Source: Aquila chrysaetos chrysaetos
Taxonomy: Eukaryota > Chordata > Aves > Accipitriformes > Accipitridae
Direction: 5' to 3'
DNA length: 64,000 nucleotides
Assembly: GCF_900496995.4 (NCBI RefSeq)
Contig: NW_024470392.1
Span: 62,001-126,000 of the forward strand
Below the pieces are notes generated by a model, which ran no database searches, had not been told where the DNA came from, and worked only from the letters and a program-made list of their open reading frames with translations. The stretch's first letter is position 1. Every line of letters begins with the position of its first letter. Below are positions 24,958 through 38,849 of the stretch, in pieces. The position numbers and the translations under genes were made by a program.

Positions 24958-25562
24958 TGTAGTCATACATTTGAGTTATGGCCTAAACCGTGGTGATACC
25001 GCTCAATTTAGGGTTAAACACAATGTGTTGTCCTTTAAGGAGGACCATTACTCAATAGCTTCACTGTTCAAGCCTGATTACTTTGTATGAATTATTCAGG
25101 TTTTGCTATCGACTACGCCCTTGAAGAAGAAACTAAAGACAGATAAAAAAGGAACATCCTGCCCCAGAACGATTGCCAAGGTGTGAACTAAGGGAAAGGT
25201 AAAGGCGGCAGCTGGAGATCACAACCACCGACTCAATTCTAGGCTGGAAGAACTTGCCCCCCCACACACACCTGCAAGGAGCATGCATGCTAATTTACAT
25301 AGCGAGCGAGGCTAATTTAAATATAACTGGCCAATAGTGGATGAGACGGTGACTGCTAACCAATGAACGGGAATTCAAGCGGGTTTTTACTAATCATGTA
25401 AGAGAATAAATCCCTTGTCGTTCTTCGGTGTGGTGTGCCAGCTTTCTGGAATTCCCACCCGGCACCCACCTCTGCGCAGAGATGAAATAAAGAAATCTCT
25501 CGGCTCTGGGTGCAAGATCGGCTCATTGCACACCGGGTACCAAACCCCGTTTGGGGGGGGAC
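24958..25562 (+). mobile_element. LTR fossil inside duplicate copy 2, ERVK-like
   Basis: It opens TGTAGTCATACATTTGAG and runs to about '...gaca'. It contains an AT-rich promoter-like part, AATAAA twice (around 25406 and 25486) and the 'ctctcggctctgggtgcaag' block near the end. It looks like a solo LTR in + orientation. Copy 1 has no such insert at the matching point near 19411, so the insertion is younger than the duplication or was lost from copy 1. Exact ends and the flanking duplication are unclear. Family is from memory. Confidence 0.62.
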
Positions 25563-25589
25563 AGCAGGACCCATGTGTCGGGCGGGACC

Positions 25590-25860
25590 CAACCACCACC
25601 CCCCCGCCCCACAGCCGCATCCCAGCCCCCCCCGGGACCCTCAGCCCCACGGCACAGCCCGGGGACTCTCCGGGGGGAGCGGGGCAGAGAGGGGCTGGGG
25701 CTGCCCCGGGCCCCCCCTCCCCGGTTACCTGCGGGGTGCGGCGGGGGCAGAGCCCGGGCGGGGGGCGATGCTCCCGGGGGGGGACACACGGGGGGGATGC
25801 GGGGCGCTCGGTGGTCCCCGGGGAGGCGGCTCCTCGTGTGAGCCGGATGCGGTGAAGCCT
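25590..25860 (-). promoter_or_regulatory. CpG promoter module, copy 2
   Basis: Nearly identical to 19.4-19.7 kb, including the - strand donor CCGCAG|GTAACC ending at 25729. It is the closest CpG promoter upstream of the intact split-finger gene at 21.7-23.4 kb. The two LTR fossils lie in the intervening intron. Confidence 0.55.
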
Positions 25861-26010
25861 TCCTCCTCTTCCTCCTCCTCTTCCTGCTCCTGCTCCTCCT
25901 CCATCCCTCCTCCTCCTCCATCCCCCCTCCTCCTCCATCCTTAACTCGTCCTTCATCCCCCCTCCTCCTCCATCCCTCCTCCTCCTCCTCCTCCATCCCT
26001 CCTCCACTCG
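25860..26010. repeat. CTC-rich pyrimidine repeat, copy 2
   Basis: Shortened counterpart of 19720-20150. Confidence 0.9.
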
Positions 26011-26149
26011 GGACCCGCGCCCACCCTTGGTCCCCACTTCCCCCCCCCCCAAAAAAACCAACCCAAACGGATCGCATCCCCCGGGAGGGCCCGGGATGGA
26101 GCCGGGTCAGGATGGGGCAGAGCTGGGCTCTTGGCTGCTCCCACCCACT

Positions 26150-27245
26150 GGGTGAACCCGGGAAGGGGAAAAGAAGGGTAAAAGGGAGAAAACGCGTGAG
26201 TGGAGATAAAAAGAATTTAATAAGAGAAAGGAGGAGAAGGAGAAGGAGAAGAGGGAGAAGAGAAGAAGGAGGAGGAGGAGAGGGAGAAGAAGGAGAGTAG
26301 AATAAGCGGACTTCTCTCTGCTTATCCTTCTTCTTCTCCTTCGCTTTCTCCCCTTCTCTTCTCTTTCCTCTCCTTCTTCCTTCTCGCTTTCCCCTCTTAG
26401 GAGAAGGAGAAGGAGAAGGAGGACTGATGCAAAGGCCACCACTCATCACCTCCCATGGGGAGACAGATGCCCAGCCAGTTCCTGACTGAAATCTGGCCAA
26501 CTCCCTCCCCCAAACTCCCTCCTTTCCATTTTATTGCTGGGCACGACACGATATGGCCAGGACTATCGCTTTGGTTGGGTCGGGTCATCTGCCTGGCTGT
26601 GTGTCCCCTCCAGATCTCTTGTGCATCTCCCAGATCTATTCACTGTTAAATGAACAGGAGACAAATCTGAAAGACACTATGAGCAAAATCCACAACAGTT
26701 GATGGAAACTTCAAAAAAAGAAGTGTTTCTTCTGTTAATGATAAGGGGACATATACATACACTTGGTATATGTGTGTATATATATGTTATGTGTGCAACT
26801 ACATAATGAAGGGAGCATCCCATATGCTTGATTTTTATTGCAGCGTTCTGGCTAGATATTTTGCTTCCTCCAAACCACCTGAGATTTTTTTGCCATGGTT
26901 TCCCCCATCAGCACCGCCTCCTTCCTCAGGGTAAAATAGTCCCCAAGCTACTGGTGAGAGCGGCTCATCCCCCTGCCATCACGGTCCAGTATCCCTGTAT
27001 CCCACTAGGAAGCATGAAAGCCTCAGCCTTGGTGAGCACCATCATGGAAGTTCATCTGGAGAGTTTGTAATCAGGTAATAACTAATGGTACGGGCTTTCA
27101 ACGAAGGAAGTGATGAACAGGGAGAGATAAACACATTAACAGCAAACCAAATAAAATACAACACGATGGTCACAGCTTGTAACATGAGATGCCAACCAAC
27201 ATCCCACCAAAACATCGTACCAAGGCTATCCAGCAGTTTGTTCAA
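26150..27245 (-). mobile_element. Old LTR-retrovirus remnant, copy 2
   Basis: Duplicate of the remnant at 20290-21275, with a divergent purine tract and an added AT-rich stretch near 26725-26880 containing tgtgtgtatatatat. The env-like end with its hydrophobic segment lies at 27042-27245. It is broken and incomplete. Confidence 0.45.
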
Positions 27246-27671
27246 CCTTGGGTCTTGTTAATGACCCCGCTGGCTAACGAGACTATATAATCCCTTTGGA
27301 CTCATGGGAGCACCTTGGTTTTGCCAGGAAGGCAACATTTCTTCTACATCTCCTTTCCCTGGACCCACAAGTCCCCGTGGAGATGCTGCGGCTCTCGGAT
27401 GTGATGGTCCCACGGGCTGGGGGGAAGGAAGAGCCGCGTTGTCCATGTACCCAAGGCACCTGCTGGTAGATCTCCTCCTCCTTTTTATCTGCGTGCAGGC
27501 ACTCACATTTAAAAGCAGCGGGGCTCACACAACCACTTATCCCCCCCCGAAGAAAACCTTGGTGGGGCATTAGCACCACCAGCTATCTCTGAATTTGCCC
27601 CTCCAAGATCACGAGGCTCATGGGATGAGACCAAACGGGTGGAAGTCCCTGCCTAGGGAGGCAACAACCCC

Positions 27672-29466
<1,795 letters not shown>

Positions 29467-30056
29467 CTGTTGGGACACCAAAGGGGGTCATCTGATGTCT
29501 GTTAAGGGATATTAAGAGCAGCCACCTCCTCCAGCAGCTCCAGCCCACACCAGTACCACCCACTATGGTGCTGCCCAGCTGCTGGAGCCCTTCTAGCAAG
29601 ACTTCCACCCACTCCAGTACCTGTACTGGGATCCCAGCTTGCTCCAGTAGCAGAGCAGGGGTGTTGACACCCCCAGTCTGACTCCTGTAGATGACCCCAA
29701 ACCCGCTCACACCAGTCCTGCCAGTAGCTAACACTGGGTCCAGAAATAGTTAAGAAAAAGACTGAATAACGAAGACAGGACCAACTGTGATGACCGATGT
29801 GTAGACCAACCCCCTTGTACCTTGCCGCCAGCCCCTTTTACACCCTTTTTTGGCCTGGCCCCCACTTTTCTCCTCTCTGCCCCCCTTCCCCTCCTCCGTA
29901 CTCACAGTGCCCCCCCTCCAGCGTTGCATCCTTACCAGCTGCAAAGCTCTTGGTAGAACTTCAGAGTTCTACTGGTAGGTGGAAGACCACTCGTTAGTGC
30001 GACCAGCAACCCATTTCTGGTTAATGTCTTCATTAACGCTAATTGGGCAGTGTTTT

Positions 30057-30720
30057 ATGTCTCTGCGTGCTCGTCTCCCTCCCTTGCCTTATCCTCCTTC
30101 TCATGCTCCAAATGGCCTTGCCCGTTAGCGCCAGTAACGAGGTTTGCTCTTATCGCTGCTTTTCTTATCATGGTGTGGGGAGGGTTTGTCCCTGGTGTTC
30201 TCGCTGATGGCTTCTTGGTCCAGATACTCTTAAAGGAGACGTGTGTTGGGTGCCTGGGGGAACTGCAGGCAGAGGAGCCGTGGAAAGAGGGGGCAGCTAT
30301 TGAAATTTGGGGGGCAGAAGGTCCTTACGTGGGGACGACACGCTCTCATGGCTCTTCTCTTGTGTGATGCGGTCACGGGAAGAGCATCGGTCCATGTGTC
30401 GCCCCACGGCCGGGCAAGGCTGGTGAAGCCCCATCCCCTTAGGTAATGTTGAAGGTCCAACTGGGGAGGCTTCAGAGCCCCCCCAAGTTATTTGGGGGGG
30501 ATACCCGGCCTCCTCCGTGGCGTTATTTAGGGGAGAACTGGAGGATGTGCAGGGAGATCCCAGCTCGAGGCAGCAATCGATGGGCACCGGTGCCCCCCCC
30601 AAGCTGGGGGGGTGCAACATCACCCCCAGCACCAACGGGGACCACCTACACCAGGCACAAAGCAGTAAGGAGCCGTGCTGGGTCTGGGGGGGGGGTCCTT
30701 CTTCTTGACCCTCCCTCCAG
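30057..30720. other. Unique sequence after the duplication, no gene recognised
   Basis: Mixed composition with short frames only. A splice-like 'ttaggtaatg' at 30440 is not supported by coding sequence on either side. Confidence 0.4.
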
Positions 30721-31580
30721 ACCCCCCCCATTACCTGTGGGGTGCTGCCCTGGACACCCCCATTCACTGTGGGTGCTACCTTGGGGTCCCCCATTACCTT
30801 CAGGGCGCTGCCGAGGACCCCCCCATTACCCACAGGTTCCTGCCTGGGACCCCCATGTTCCCTGTGGCCGCTTCCCAGGACCACCCCCCCCCTTCCATCT
30901 GGATGCTGCCCTGGGGTCCCCCATTATCTCCAGCTGCTGCCCAGTACCCCCCCCCGGTACCTGCAGGTGCCACCCCAGGGTCCCCCATTCCCTCTGGGTG
31001 CTGCCCAGGACCCCCCCATTCCCTGTGCCCACTGCCTGGAACCCCCCCCCCCCGTTCCCTCTGGATGCTCTCCCGGGACCCCCCTGGTCCCTGCGGTTGC
31101 TCCCCGGGACCCCCCCGATCCCTACAGGCTCTACCCCGGAACCCCCCCCCCCCATTCCCTACAGGGACCCCCCCTTCAGCACCCTACGGGCTCTACCCCA
31201 GACCCCCCCCTCCTCATTCCCTACAGGGACCCCCCCAGCACCCTACGGGCTCTACCCCGGACCCCCCCCCCCATTCCCTACAGGGACCCCCCCAGCACCC
31301 TACGGGCTCTACCCCGGACCCCCCCCTCCCCATTCCCTACAGGCACCCCCCCCTTCAGCACCCTACGGGCTCTACCCCGGACCCCCCCCTCCCCATTCCC
31401 TACAGGGACCCCCCCAGCACCCTACGGGCTCTACCCCGGACCCCCCCCCCATTCCCTACAGGGACCCCCCCCAGCACCCTACGGGCTCTACCCCCGGACC
31501 CCCCCCCTCCCCATTCCCTACAGGGACCCCCCCAGCACCCGACGGGCTCTACCCCGGACCCCCCCCCCCATTACCTGCGG
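30720..31580. repeat. C-rich minisatellite, 'ccctacgggctctaccccgg' core (about 58-bp unit)
   Basis: From 31130 to 31570 there are eight close copies of 'cattccctacagggaccc' and 'agcaccctacgggctctacc'. Looser 40- to 60-bp relatives extend back to 30720. Homopolymer C runs vary between copies. The proline-rich frames of 290-476 codons are repeat by-products. Confidence 0.92.
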
Positions 31581-32780
31581 GCGCTGCCGCCTCCCTCCAC
31601 GGAGCCCGCGGTGACGATCGACTTCGACCAGTCCCGGGGGGTGCACGGTGGGATGTTCCCCCCCCCCCCCCCGCCACCCCAGTCACCCACTCCCAACCCC
31701 CCCGCCCCCCGGTCCCAGCCCCTTCCTGTGCCTCTGCACACCCAGTCGGGCTGCAACAAACTGGTGCTACCGGAGGATGCTTAGCTGGGGGGGCGGGGGG
31801 GGGGGCTGAAGCCCCCCCACCCCAGCCCCTCTCCGCTACCCTCTTCCAAGGAAAAGCAGCCTCAAGGTTTAATTAGACAAAATAAATAATTTTTTTTTTT
31901 TTTTTAAAAGCTAGACACAAAGGGAGGCGCTACCTTTTTCCAGAAATTACGGAATTTGCCGATTCTCACCCACGCGCTGAGGCTGGGGATTAAAATAAAA
32001 CGTTAAAAAGAAACAAGAAAAAAGGTCCGGAGTTGATAAAAACCCGTGGAAACACGATATGAATGTGTTTTGTCTTGTTTTGGTTCTTTAACAAAAGAAG
32101 GCGCGGCCGTCAAGGCTTCGTCCCCGGGCGGCCGCGGTCTTTGAGAAATGTGAATTTTTTCGGTCGTCCTTGGGTCAGGACCTTCTGCTAGAGGATGGGG
32201 CCCTTGAGATGCAGCAAACGGTGTTAGACAGATAACGAGAAGCTAATTTAGTTGTCACCAAAAAAATATATCTTGGTCCTAAGTTGGATGTCCCAACAAG
32301 GGACCATGAGATGAGAGCAGGGACTTGATTTCACCCCTCTTAAATGGTGTCCCTGCTCTGAAAAATATCTTCCAAAGGCTGTAATTTAAACCTAAATCTG
32401 ATTAATTCCACCCATTAATGCGGTTCCAGTATCACAGGATGGAGGTGAAGGAGAAGAAAAGTCCTCCTATTTGGTTTCAAGAGCTGGCCCAGTCTGGGGA
32501 AGAGGGGACTGAGCTCCTGGACATCAGGTAGGACCCACTTCTCAGCTTAGAAAAATCCAGATATTGGGTTTTTCCTTCTCAGAAAAGCTTAGTTTTCCTG
32601 CGCCAATTAATGTTAAGCATTATTAGTGATGTCTCTGGAGTGACTAAGGTTTATTTTATTGCTGGAGGATCGCAGGGGGTGAAAGAGAGGATGATGAGGG
32701 CAGAACTTGACTGCCCTTTGCATCCTGAGCATGAGGTACGGGGCTGGAGACCCCAAAAGTCACAGCCCACCATGGATGCC
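31580..32780. other. CpG patch then AT-rich sequence, no gene recognised
   Basis: A CpG-rich patch at about 31570-31640 is followed by sequence with AATAAA at 31879 and a poly-T run. An AT-rich kilobase with an isolated CpG cluster near 32100-32140 (gcgcggccgtc, cgggcggccgcgg) follows. I recognise no coding exon. Confidence 0.4.
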
Positions 32781-33370
32781 CACCTACGCCAGAAGAGTTG
32801 CCACCACCTTCTACTTCATGTGGTGTTTCTGGTGGGACCTCAGTTCCTAGTAGCTCTTCCTACACATGGAGAACTTGTAGGTAGCCTCTTCCATGTGGGT
32901 CTATTGGTGTTTGATGAGCTTTGAGCTCATGGTGAAGCCCTTCCCACAGTTTGGGCATCTATAGGCTCTCTCCCCACTGTGGGTCCACTGGTGCCCGCTC
33001 AGGTTGGAGCTCCTGCCAAAGGTTTTCCTGCAGTCCTGGCCCGTGTAAGGTCTCTCTCCTGCATGGGTCATCTGATGAGTGGTGAGATGGGACCTCTAGG
33101 CAAAGCACTTCCCACAGCTTGGGCAGACATAGGACTTCTCCCCCAATATGGATCCTACGGTGGGAGATCAGGTCCACACTCTGGCCAAAGGTCTTTCCGC
33201 AGAAGATGGGTCTTGCCGTGACAGATCTTCTGGTGGGAGATGAAGTTGGAGCCATCGCCGAAGCTCGTCCAGCACTTGGGGCAGGTGTTGGGTCACTCAC
33301 CGGTGTGGTGATGGATCAGGTTGTACCTCCAGCTGAAGGTTCGCTCAGATATTTTCAGCGTTGAGCACGT
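32780..33370 (-). pseudogene. Decayed C2H2 zinc-finger fossil
   Basis: - strand remnants of five to six fingers can be followed by the repeated 'ttcccacagtttgggca' and 'ctctccccactgtgggtcc' pattern (Cys-x2-Cys plus TGE linker complement), for example near 32940, 33020, 33110, 33190 and 33270. They fall in different frames with several indels and stops, and ligands are lost. It is much older than the 9 kb pseudogene. Confidence 0.75.
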
Positions 33371-34920
33371 CTTCCCCTGAGGGAGGAGCAGCGTCGAGGT
33401 CCTCAAAGATGCCTTGGCCACGAGAGAAGCTGGTCTGCGTCATCTCAGTGGTGATTCCCCAGCTGCCTCTCACCCAGCTCCAGGCTCTGGGAATCTTCCT
33501 CCTCGTCGGTCCTTCCAGCTACCAGCCCCAAGGAGGATGATGAAGGTGTCACAAATGAGATTTTTTATTGCACAGCTTTGGTTTAGCAGCAATTTAGGAT
33601 TTATTAATATTTTTGAGATAGAGGTTGTATAATTTTAACCGTACTTAATCATCAGCCAGTTTAACAGAGCAATTCAACGGAATTTGTTACAATAAAATTC
33701 GTGACTTAAAGATTTGAAAATGGCAAGGATCACCCCAAAATTCCCACCGGGTTGCACACACAGATGGAGGTAAAATCAAATGATGTGCACGCGCAGACAG
33801 GCAAAAGAGTTGCCAACCAAATCACGCAGAGGACAGGCAAATAGTTCTCGCAAAATCGTTGACGGACGATCTTTCAATCCTTGCCAAATCTACCCCAAGA
33901 GGAGGTCCTAGCTCAGAGGGCAGATATTGGGTCACACAACCAGCTGCGGTCCCGCAGAGCTCCAAAGGTCTCACCTGGGATCGTTATTGATAGGGTCTTG
34001 AACCAAGATAACAGCACAACGGGAGGTTTTCCCAAAGCACGCATGGCTTATCCTGAGATCTCCGGGTGGCCCGGCGATGGCGGTGGGGGGGGGTTACACC
34101 ACCACAGAAGATCAGGAGGACATCCCGGGGGTGTGGGAGGTGGGATGTCCATCAAACAGAGGGCAGGGATGCGGGCATTGCTCTGGGACGTTCCGGCCAA
34201 GGGTTTCCCCATGGCCTTGTCCCACCTTAGGCCGGTGAAGGGGCACAGGATGGGATGGAGACCCAAGAGGTGCTCGATGGGAGACGTGAGCTGATAGAAA
34301 CGGGCAGCTCCAAGCCTGACCTACTTTCCTCCTCCATTCCCTGGAGGAGAAGACGCCCCTTGGGAGCCGCTGCCCCCCTCCGCTGACTCGAGGAGGAGCT
34401 CTTGGAGGTCACCACCCCTTCAATCCCTCAAGATAAAAAAACCTTTCTTAGCTACAAAGCCTCTTGCTGGGTCGTCCAAGTAGCCCACCCGAACCTGGAG
34501 GAGATGTTGGCTCCGCGCGGGTACATCCGGACACCGTCCTTCACGGGTTTCATCCCTCTGAACTCAAGGATGGTGTCCTGATCTCCACCCCACGGCGGAT
34601 AAAACCCCACCGTGACCCCCCCCGGCATGGTTTTGAGCAGTGACAAGCTCATGACATCGTCCCCTTGGGTATCACCTTCCCCCTGGTCCAGCTTTGGACC
34701 AGCCCAGCATCTCCTAAGGATGCTCCAGGCCACGGGGGCTCTTCCTCCACGAGGAAGACGTGCGGCGCAGGAGGACGCATCCGCACCAAATCCCAGCTCC
34801 TTGACCTAATTTAGATGTTTACCAGAGGATGGAGGAGAAGGCGGTGGGGGGGGTGCGGGGGGGGGGGGGGAGTTTTCTCCCCCACCTATTTCTGCTCATC
34901 AGTTTCAAAGGGAGCTGAGC
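33370..34920. other. Intergenic sequence, no gene recognised
   Basis: Mixed AT-rich then moderate GC sequence. A - strand frame at 34452-34733 (MAWSILRRCWAGPK...) has balanced composition but no recognisable domain, and I do not call it a gene. Confidence 0.4.
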
Positions 34921-35400
34921 CAAAAGGGTGCTGAGCACCGTGCACAGGGATGCTGAGTACCATGCACCATGCAGAGGGTGCAGCTGGAAGGGTGCTGAGC
35001 ACCATGCACAGGGATACTGAGCACCATGCACAGGCTGCAGCTAGCAGGGTGCTGAGCACTGTGCACAGGGATGCTGAGCACCATGCACAGGGTGCAGCTG
35101 GAAGGGTGCTGAGCACCATGCACAGGGATACTGAGCACCATGCACAGGCTGCAGCTAGCAGGGTGCTGAGCACTGTGCACAGGGATGCTGAGCACCATGC
35201 ACAGGGTGCAGCTGGAAGAGTGCTGAGCACCATGCACAGGGATGCTGAGCACCATGCACCATGCATGGGGTGCAGCTGGAAGGGTGCTAAGCCCCATGCA
35301 GAGGCTGCAGCTGGAAGGGTGCTGAGCACCACACACAGGGATGCTGAGCACCATGCAGAGGCTGCAGCCGGGTGGGTGCTGAGCACCGCGCGCAGGCCGC
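34920..35400. repeat. Minisatellite, 'gtgctgagcaccatgcacag' core
   Basis: Eight to nine copies of a 57- to 60-bp unit alternate as a higher-order pair of about 117 bp: one form has 'ggctgcagctagcag', the other 'gggtgcagctggaag'. Copies degrade toward 35400. Confidence 0.93.
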
Positions 35401-35879
35401 AGCAGGCTGCGTGGGTGCCGCGGGAAGGCCGCCGAGCACCGAACCGCCACACCAACCCCAGTGGGGTGCCCAAGAAGGAGCGGGGGGAGCAGGATTCAGA
35501 GTCCCCCCCCCCGTGGCGTGGGCGCTGCGGGTGCTGGCGCTGGGATCACAGGCCCTCCTGCTCCCAGCAGGATTGCAGCAGCCTGCGCCCTGCGGGAGCT
35601 GCCTGCGCCCTGCCTGCACCCTGTGGTACAGGCAGCGAGGTGGGGGGGGGGCAGGAGTGCTGTGGATTATGGGGGGGGGGGCAGGGATTATCCATCCATC
35701 AGGGTAATCCCTGTAGGCAAGGGGGGGGGGGCTGGATGCGGCCCCAGGATTAATTGGGTGTGCACGGGTGTGTGCACGTGTGCAAGGGGTTGGGGGGGAT
35801 TAATTTGGGTGTGCGTGCAAAGGATTGAGGGGGGGTAATGGGGGGGGGGCTGTGGGCAGGTCTGCCCGTCGGTGTATGT

Positions 35880-36690
35880 TGGGGCGGTGAGTGTGCACGA
35901 GTGTGCAAGGAGGTGGGGGTGCGAGTGGCTGGGTGTCCGTGGCTCTGTGTGTGTGTGCGTGCACACGAGCATGGGGGTTGTGTGTGCGCGTCACTGTGGG
36001 TGTGCACAAGCGTGCAAGGCGACGAGGGTGCAAGCGCCTGGGTGTCTGTGGCTGCACGTGTGCGTGGGTGTGCGTCACTGTGGGTGTGCACAAGTGTGCA
36101 AGGCAACAAGGGTGCAAGTGGCTGGGTGTCCATGGCTCTGTGTGTGCGCACAAGCATGAGGGTTGTGTGTGTGTGTCACTGTGAGTGTGCACAAGCGTGC
36201 AAGGCGACGAGGGTGCAAGTGGCTGGGTGTCTGTGGCTCTGTGTGTGCGAGCATAAAGGGGTGTGTGTGTCGTTGTGGGTGTGCACAAGTGTGCAAGGCG
36301 ACAAGGGGCTGGGTGTCCATGGCTCTGTGTGTGCACAAGCATGGGGGTTGTGTGTGTGCATCACTGTGAGTGTGCACAAGCGTGCAAGGCGACGAGGGTG
36401 CAAGTGCCTGGGTGTCCGTGGCTCCGTGTGTGTGAGCGTAAAGGTGTGGGGGGGTGTCGTTGTGGGTGTGCACAAGCGTGCAAGGCGACGAGGGTGCAAG
36501 TGCCTGGGTGTCCGTGGCTCCGTGTGTGTGCGCACAAGCGTGGGGGTTGTGTGTGGGTGGGTGTGCACAAGTGTGAAAGGTGATGAGCGTGCGAGTGCTG
36601 GGTGTCCGTGGCTGTGTGTGTGTGTAAAGTTGTGTGTGGGTGCATCCCTGTGGCCGTGCACAAGCGTGCAAGGCGACGCGGGTGCAAGCG
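35880..36690. repeat. Minisatellite, 'gtgcacaagcgtgcaaggcgac' core (about 95-bp unit)
   Basis: Eight to nine copies start near 36001, 36090, 36186, 36280, 36370, 36469, 36565 and 36655, with a 'ctgggtgtccgtggctctg' second block and a (TG)n-rich spacer. It is rich in CpG and alternating purine-pyrimidine. Confidence 0.93.
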
Positions 36691-38590
36691 CCTGGGTGCG
36701 GGTGTGTAAAGGCCGGGGGGGGGGGATTGCGCGTGTGCAAGGCGCCGGTGCAGGGAGGCCGCGCGCGTGCAAGGCGCGTGTGCGGGTGCGAGCGGGCGGG
36801 TGGGCGAAGGTGTGCGAGGAGCTGCGGGTCCCTGCGGGCGCTGGGGGGTCTCGGGGGGGTCCCTGAGGGTCTGGGGCTGGGGTGGGGGGTGGGGGGTGGC
36901 CCCCCCCTCGGGGAGAAGGAACCCCTTGACACACGCGTGTGACACAGCCTTATGGGGGGGGGGACACACACACAGCACAACCGCACGGGTGTGTGTCGTC
37001 CCCCCCCTCCAAAATCCCACTGTCACCCACCCCCCCATACCCCCCCCCCTCCAAGAGCCCCCCCCCCGCAGCGGAGCGCACTCCTCTCCCTCCCCTCCAC
37101 CGAGGCGGAGCCGGCCCCTCCCCCCCCCCCTCCCCCTCCCCCCCTCCCCCACCCCCTGGTCCCTCCCGCGGGCAGCCCCGGCCCCAGCGCCCATCCCCGT
37201 GGCGCCGCGCCGCATCCCCCCCCCCCCCAATTCCTGAGACCGGTCGTGCCCCCCCCCCCCCCCCATCTCGTCTGTCTGTCCATCCGAGCCCCCCCCCCCC
37301 CCCCCCGGATTTTTTCCCATCCCTCCATCACCGGGAGTTTCCCATCCTCCATCCGGAGCATCTCCATCTTCATCCTCCCCCCCCCGAGCTCGTGTCGTCC
37401 CCCCCCAGCTCCGTGATCCCCCCCCCGAGCTCCGTGACCCCCCCCGAGCTCCCTGTCCTCCCGCCGAGCTCCGTGACACCCCCCCAAGCTCCGTGTCCCC
37501 CCCACCCCCGTGTCCCCCCCCACATCGCTACCCCCCCATCCCATTTCACCTCCCCCCCCCCAGTTTCAGCCCCCCCCCCCAGGCTCCTCCTCTGTGCCCC
37601 CCCCCCCCGCGGACAAGCCCAGGCCAAGGTAAGACACCACCAACACTTCCCCCCCCCAAAAAAAAAAAATAGGGGGTGCCCCCTTTTTTTGGGTGGGGTG
37701 GGCCACGCTGTAGCGGGGGGGTTGGGAAGAGGTGGGGGGGTGGGGAGAGGTGGGGGGGTAGGGAGGGGCACTGCCCCCCCCCTTTTGTGGCCAGGGGAGG
37801 GTGGGGTTAACACCCCCCCCTTGTTTTCACGCAGGGGTTGCACCCCAATAATGCCCCCCCCTTAAAACTGCACCCCCCCTCAGAGCCCTCCCCCAACCTG
37901 GCATGCTCGGACCCCCCCCATCCTGGGACCCCTGCCCCCCCCCCATCTTGGCACCCCTCTGCCCCCCCCCGCTCCCCCCATCCTGAGACCCCTGTTGCCC
38001 CCCCAATTCCCCCCCCCAAGACCCTGACAGCCCCCCCCCCCCCAGCCTGGGCCCTGGCACCCCCAAACCCCCCCCCCCCCCCCAAAATGGGATCCCTATT
38101 CCCCCCCACACACACTGGGACACCTCCCCCCTCATCCCGGACGCCCCCCCCAAATCCTGGGACCCCCCCCCCCAATGCTGGGACCCCCCCCATCCTTGGC
38201 GAGGGGAAATTTGGGGTGCTGGGGGGGCCCCCCTTTGCCAAGGGTGGGGAGCACCCAGCACCTCCACCCCCAACCCCCCAGCTGGGGTCCCATGGGTGCC
38301 CCCCCCCCCAGTAGTGCCACCCGGGGGGGGCAATATGGAGCGGGGGGGGGGGGCCGGGGGGGGCCACGCCTGCATCCTACGAGCTCAGCAGTAACCAAGC
38401 AACTGCCTTAGCACCTCTAATTAGCCCTGATTAGTGCCCGGGTTAATTGCCCCAAGGCCTGGCTGTGCTTGGGGGGGGACGGGGAGGGGACAGAAGCTTG
38501 GGGGGGGGGGGGGAGTCCCTGTCATCCTGTCCGGCCCCCCCAAACCACCCCCCAGGCCAGGATCGGGCCCACCCTGCGCCAGCTGGGAAA
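36690..38590. other. CpG- and poly-C-rich segment with putative GABBR1 first exon
   Basis: Extremely C-rich on the + strand from 36950 to 38330. The CpG-dense core lies at about 37060-37210. Beyond 37630 I see only C-rich sequence and homopolymer runs. An AT-rich patch follows at 38600-38750. Confidence 0.5.
37060..37628 (+). promoter_or_regulatory. GABBR1: Putative GABBR1a promoter and 5' noncoding exon
   Basis: A CpG-rich core (37060-37210) is followed by a strong splice donor (GGCCAAG|GTAAGA) after 37628. The next suitable acceptor is CCCTATAG| directly before the GABBR1 ATG at 41560, with no coding frame between. I infer a noncoding exon 1 here and a 3.9-kb repeat-filled intron 1. Transcript data are needed. 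Confidence 0.5.
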
Positions 38591-38849
38591 TTCTTCAACC
38601 CATTAAATAATTATTTATTAATTTTTTAAAATTTTAAAAATCATGGGGAAAAAAAGAAAGAAAATAAATTTTTTAAAAAAAATTTTTGAAAAGAATTTAA
38701 AAATTCAAAATAAATTTAAACCAATTCTAAAATAAATATAAATTATTTATCTGGGACGTGGGTGAACACAGCCCGGGGCAGGGGGTGGGGGCTGAGGGGG
38801 CTGTACCGGCTGTTTGCACACTCGCGTCCCCCCGCAACGTGCGTGTGTA

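Noticed and set aside
30446-31876. 476-codon proline-rich frame
   Set aside because: Runs through the 58-bp minisatellite with variable C runs; other frames are also open.
34452-34733. 94-codon - strand frame of balanced composition
   Set aside because: No domain, no convincing splice sites and no known family. Kept only as a note.
35800-36986. Cys/Val/Gly-rich + strand and His/Thr-rich - strand frames up to 342 codons
   Set aside because: Products of the 95-bp TG/CpG minisatellite.
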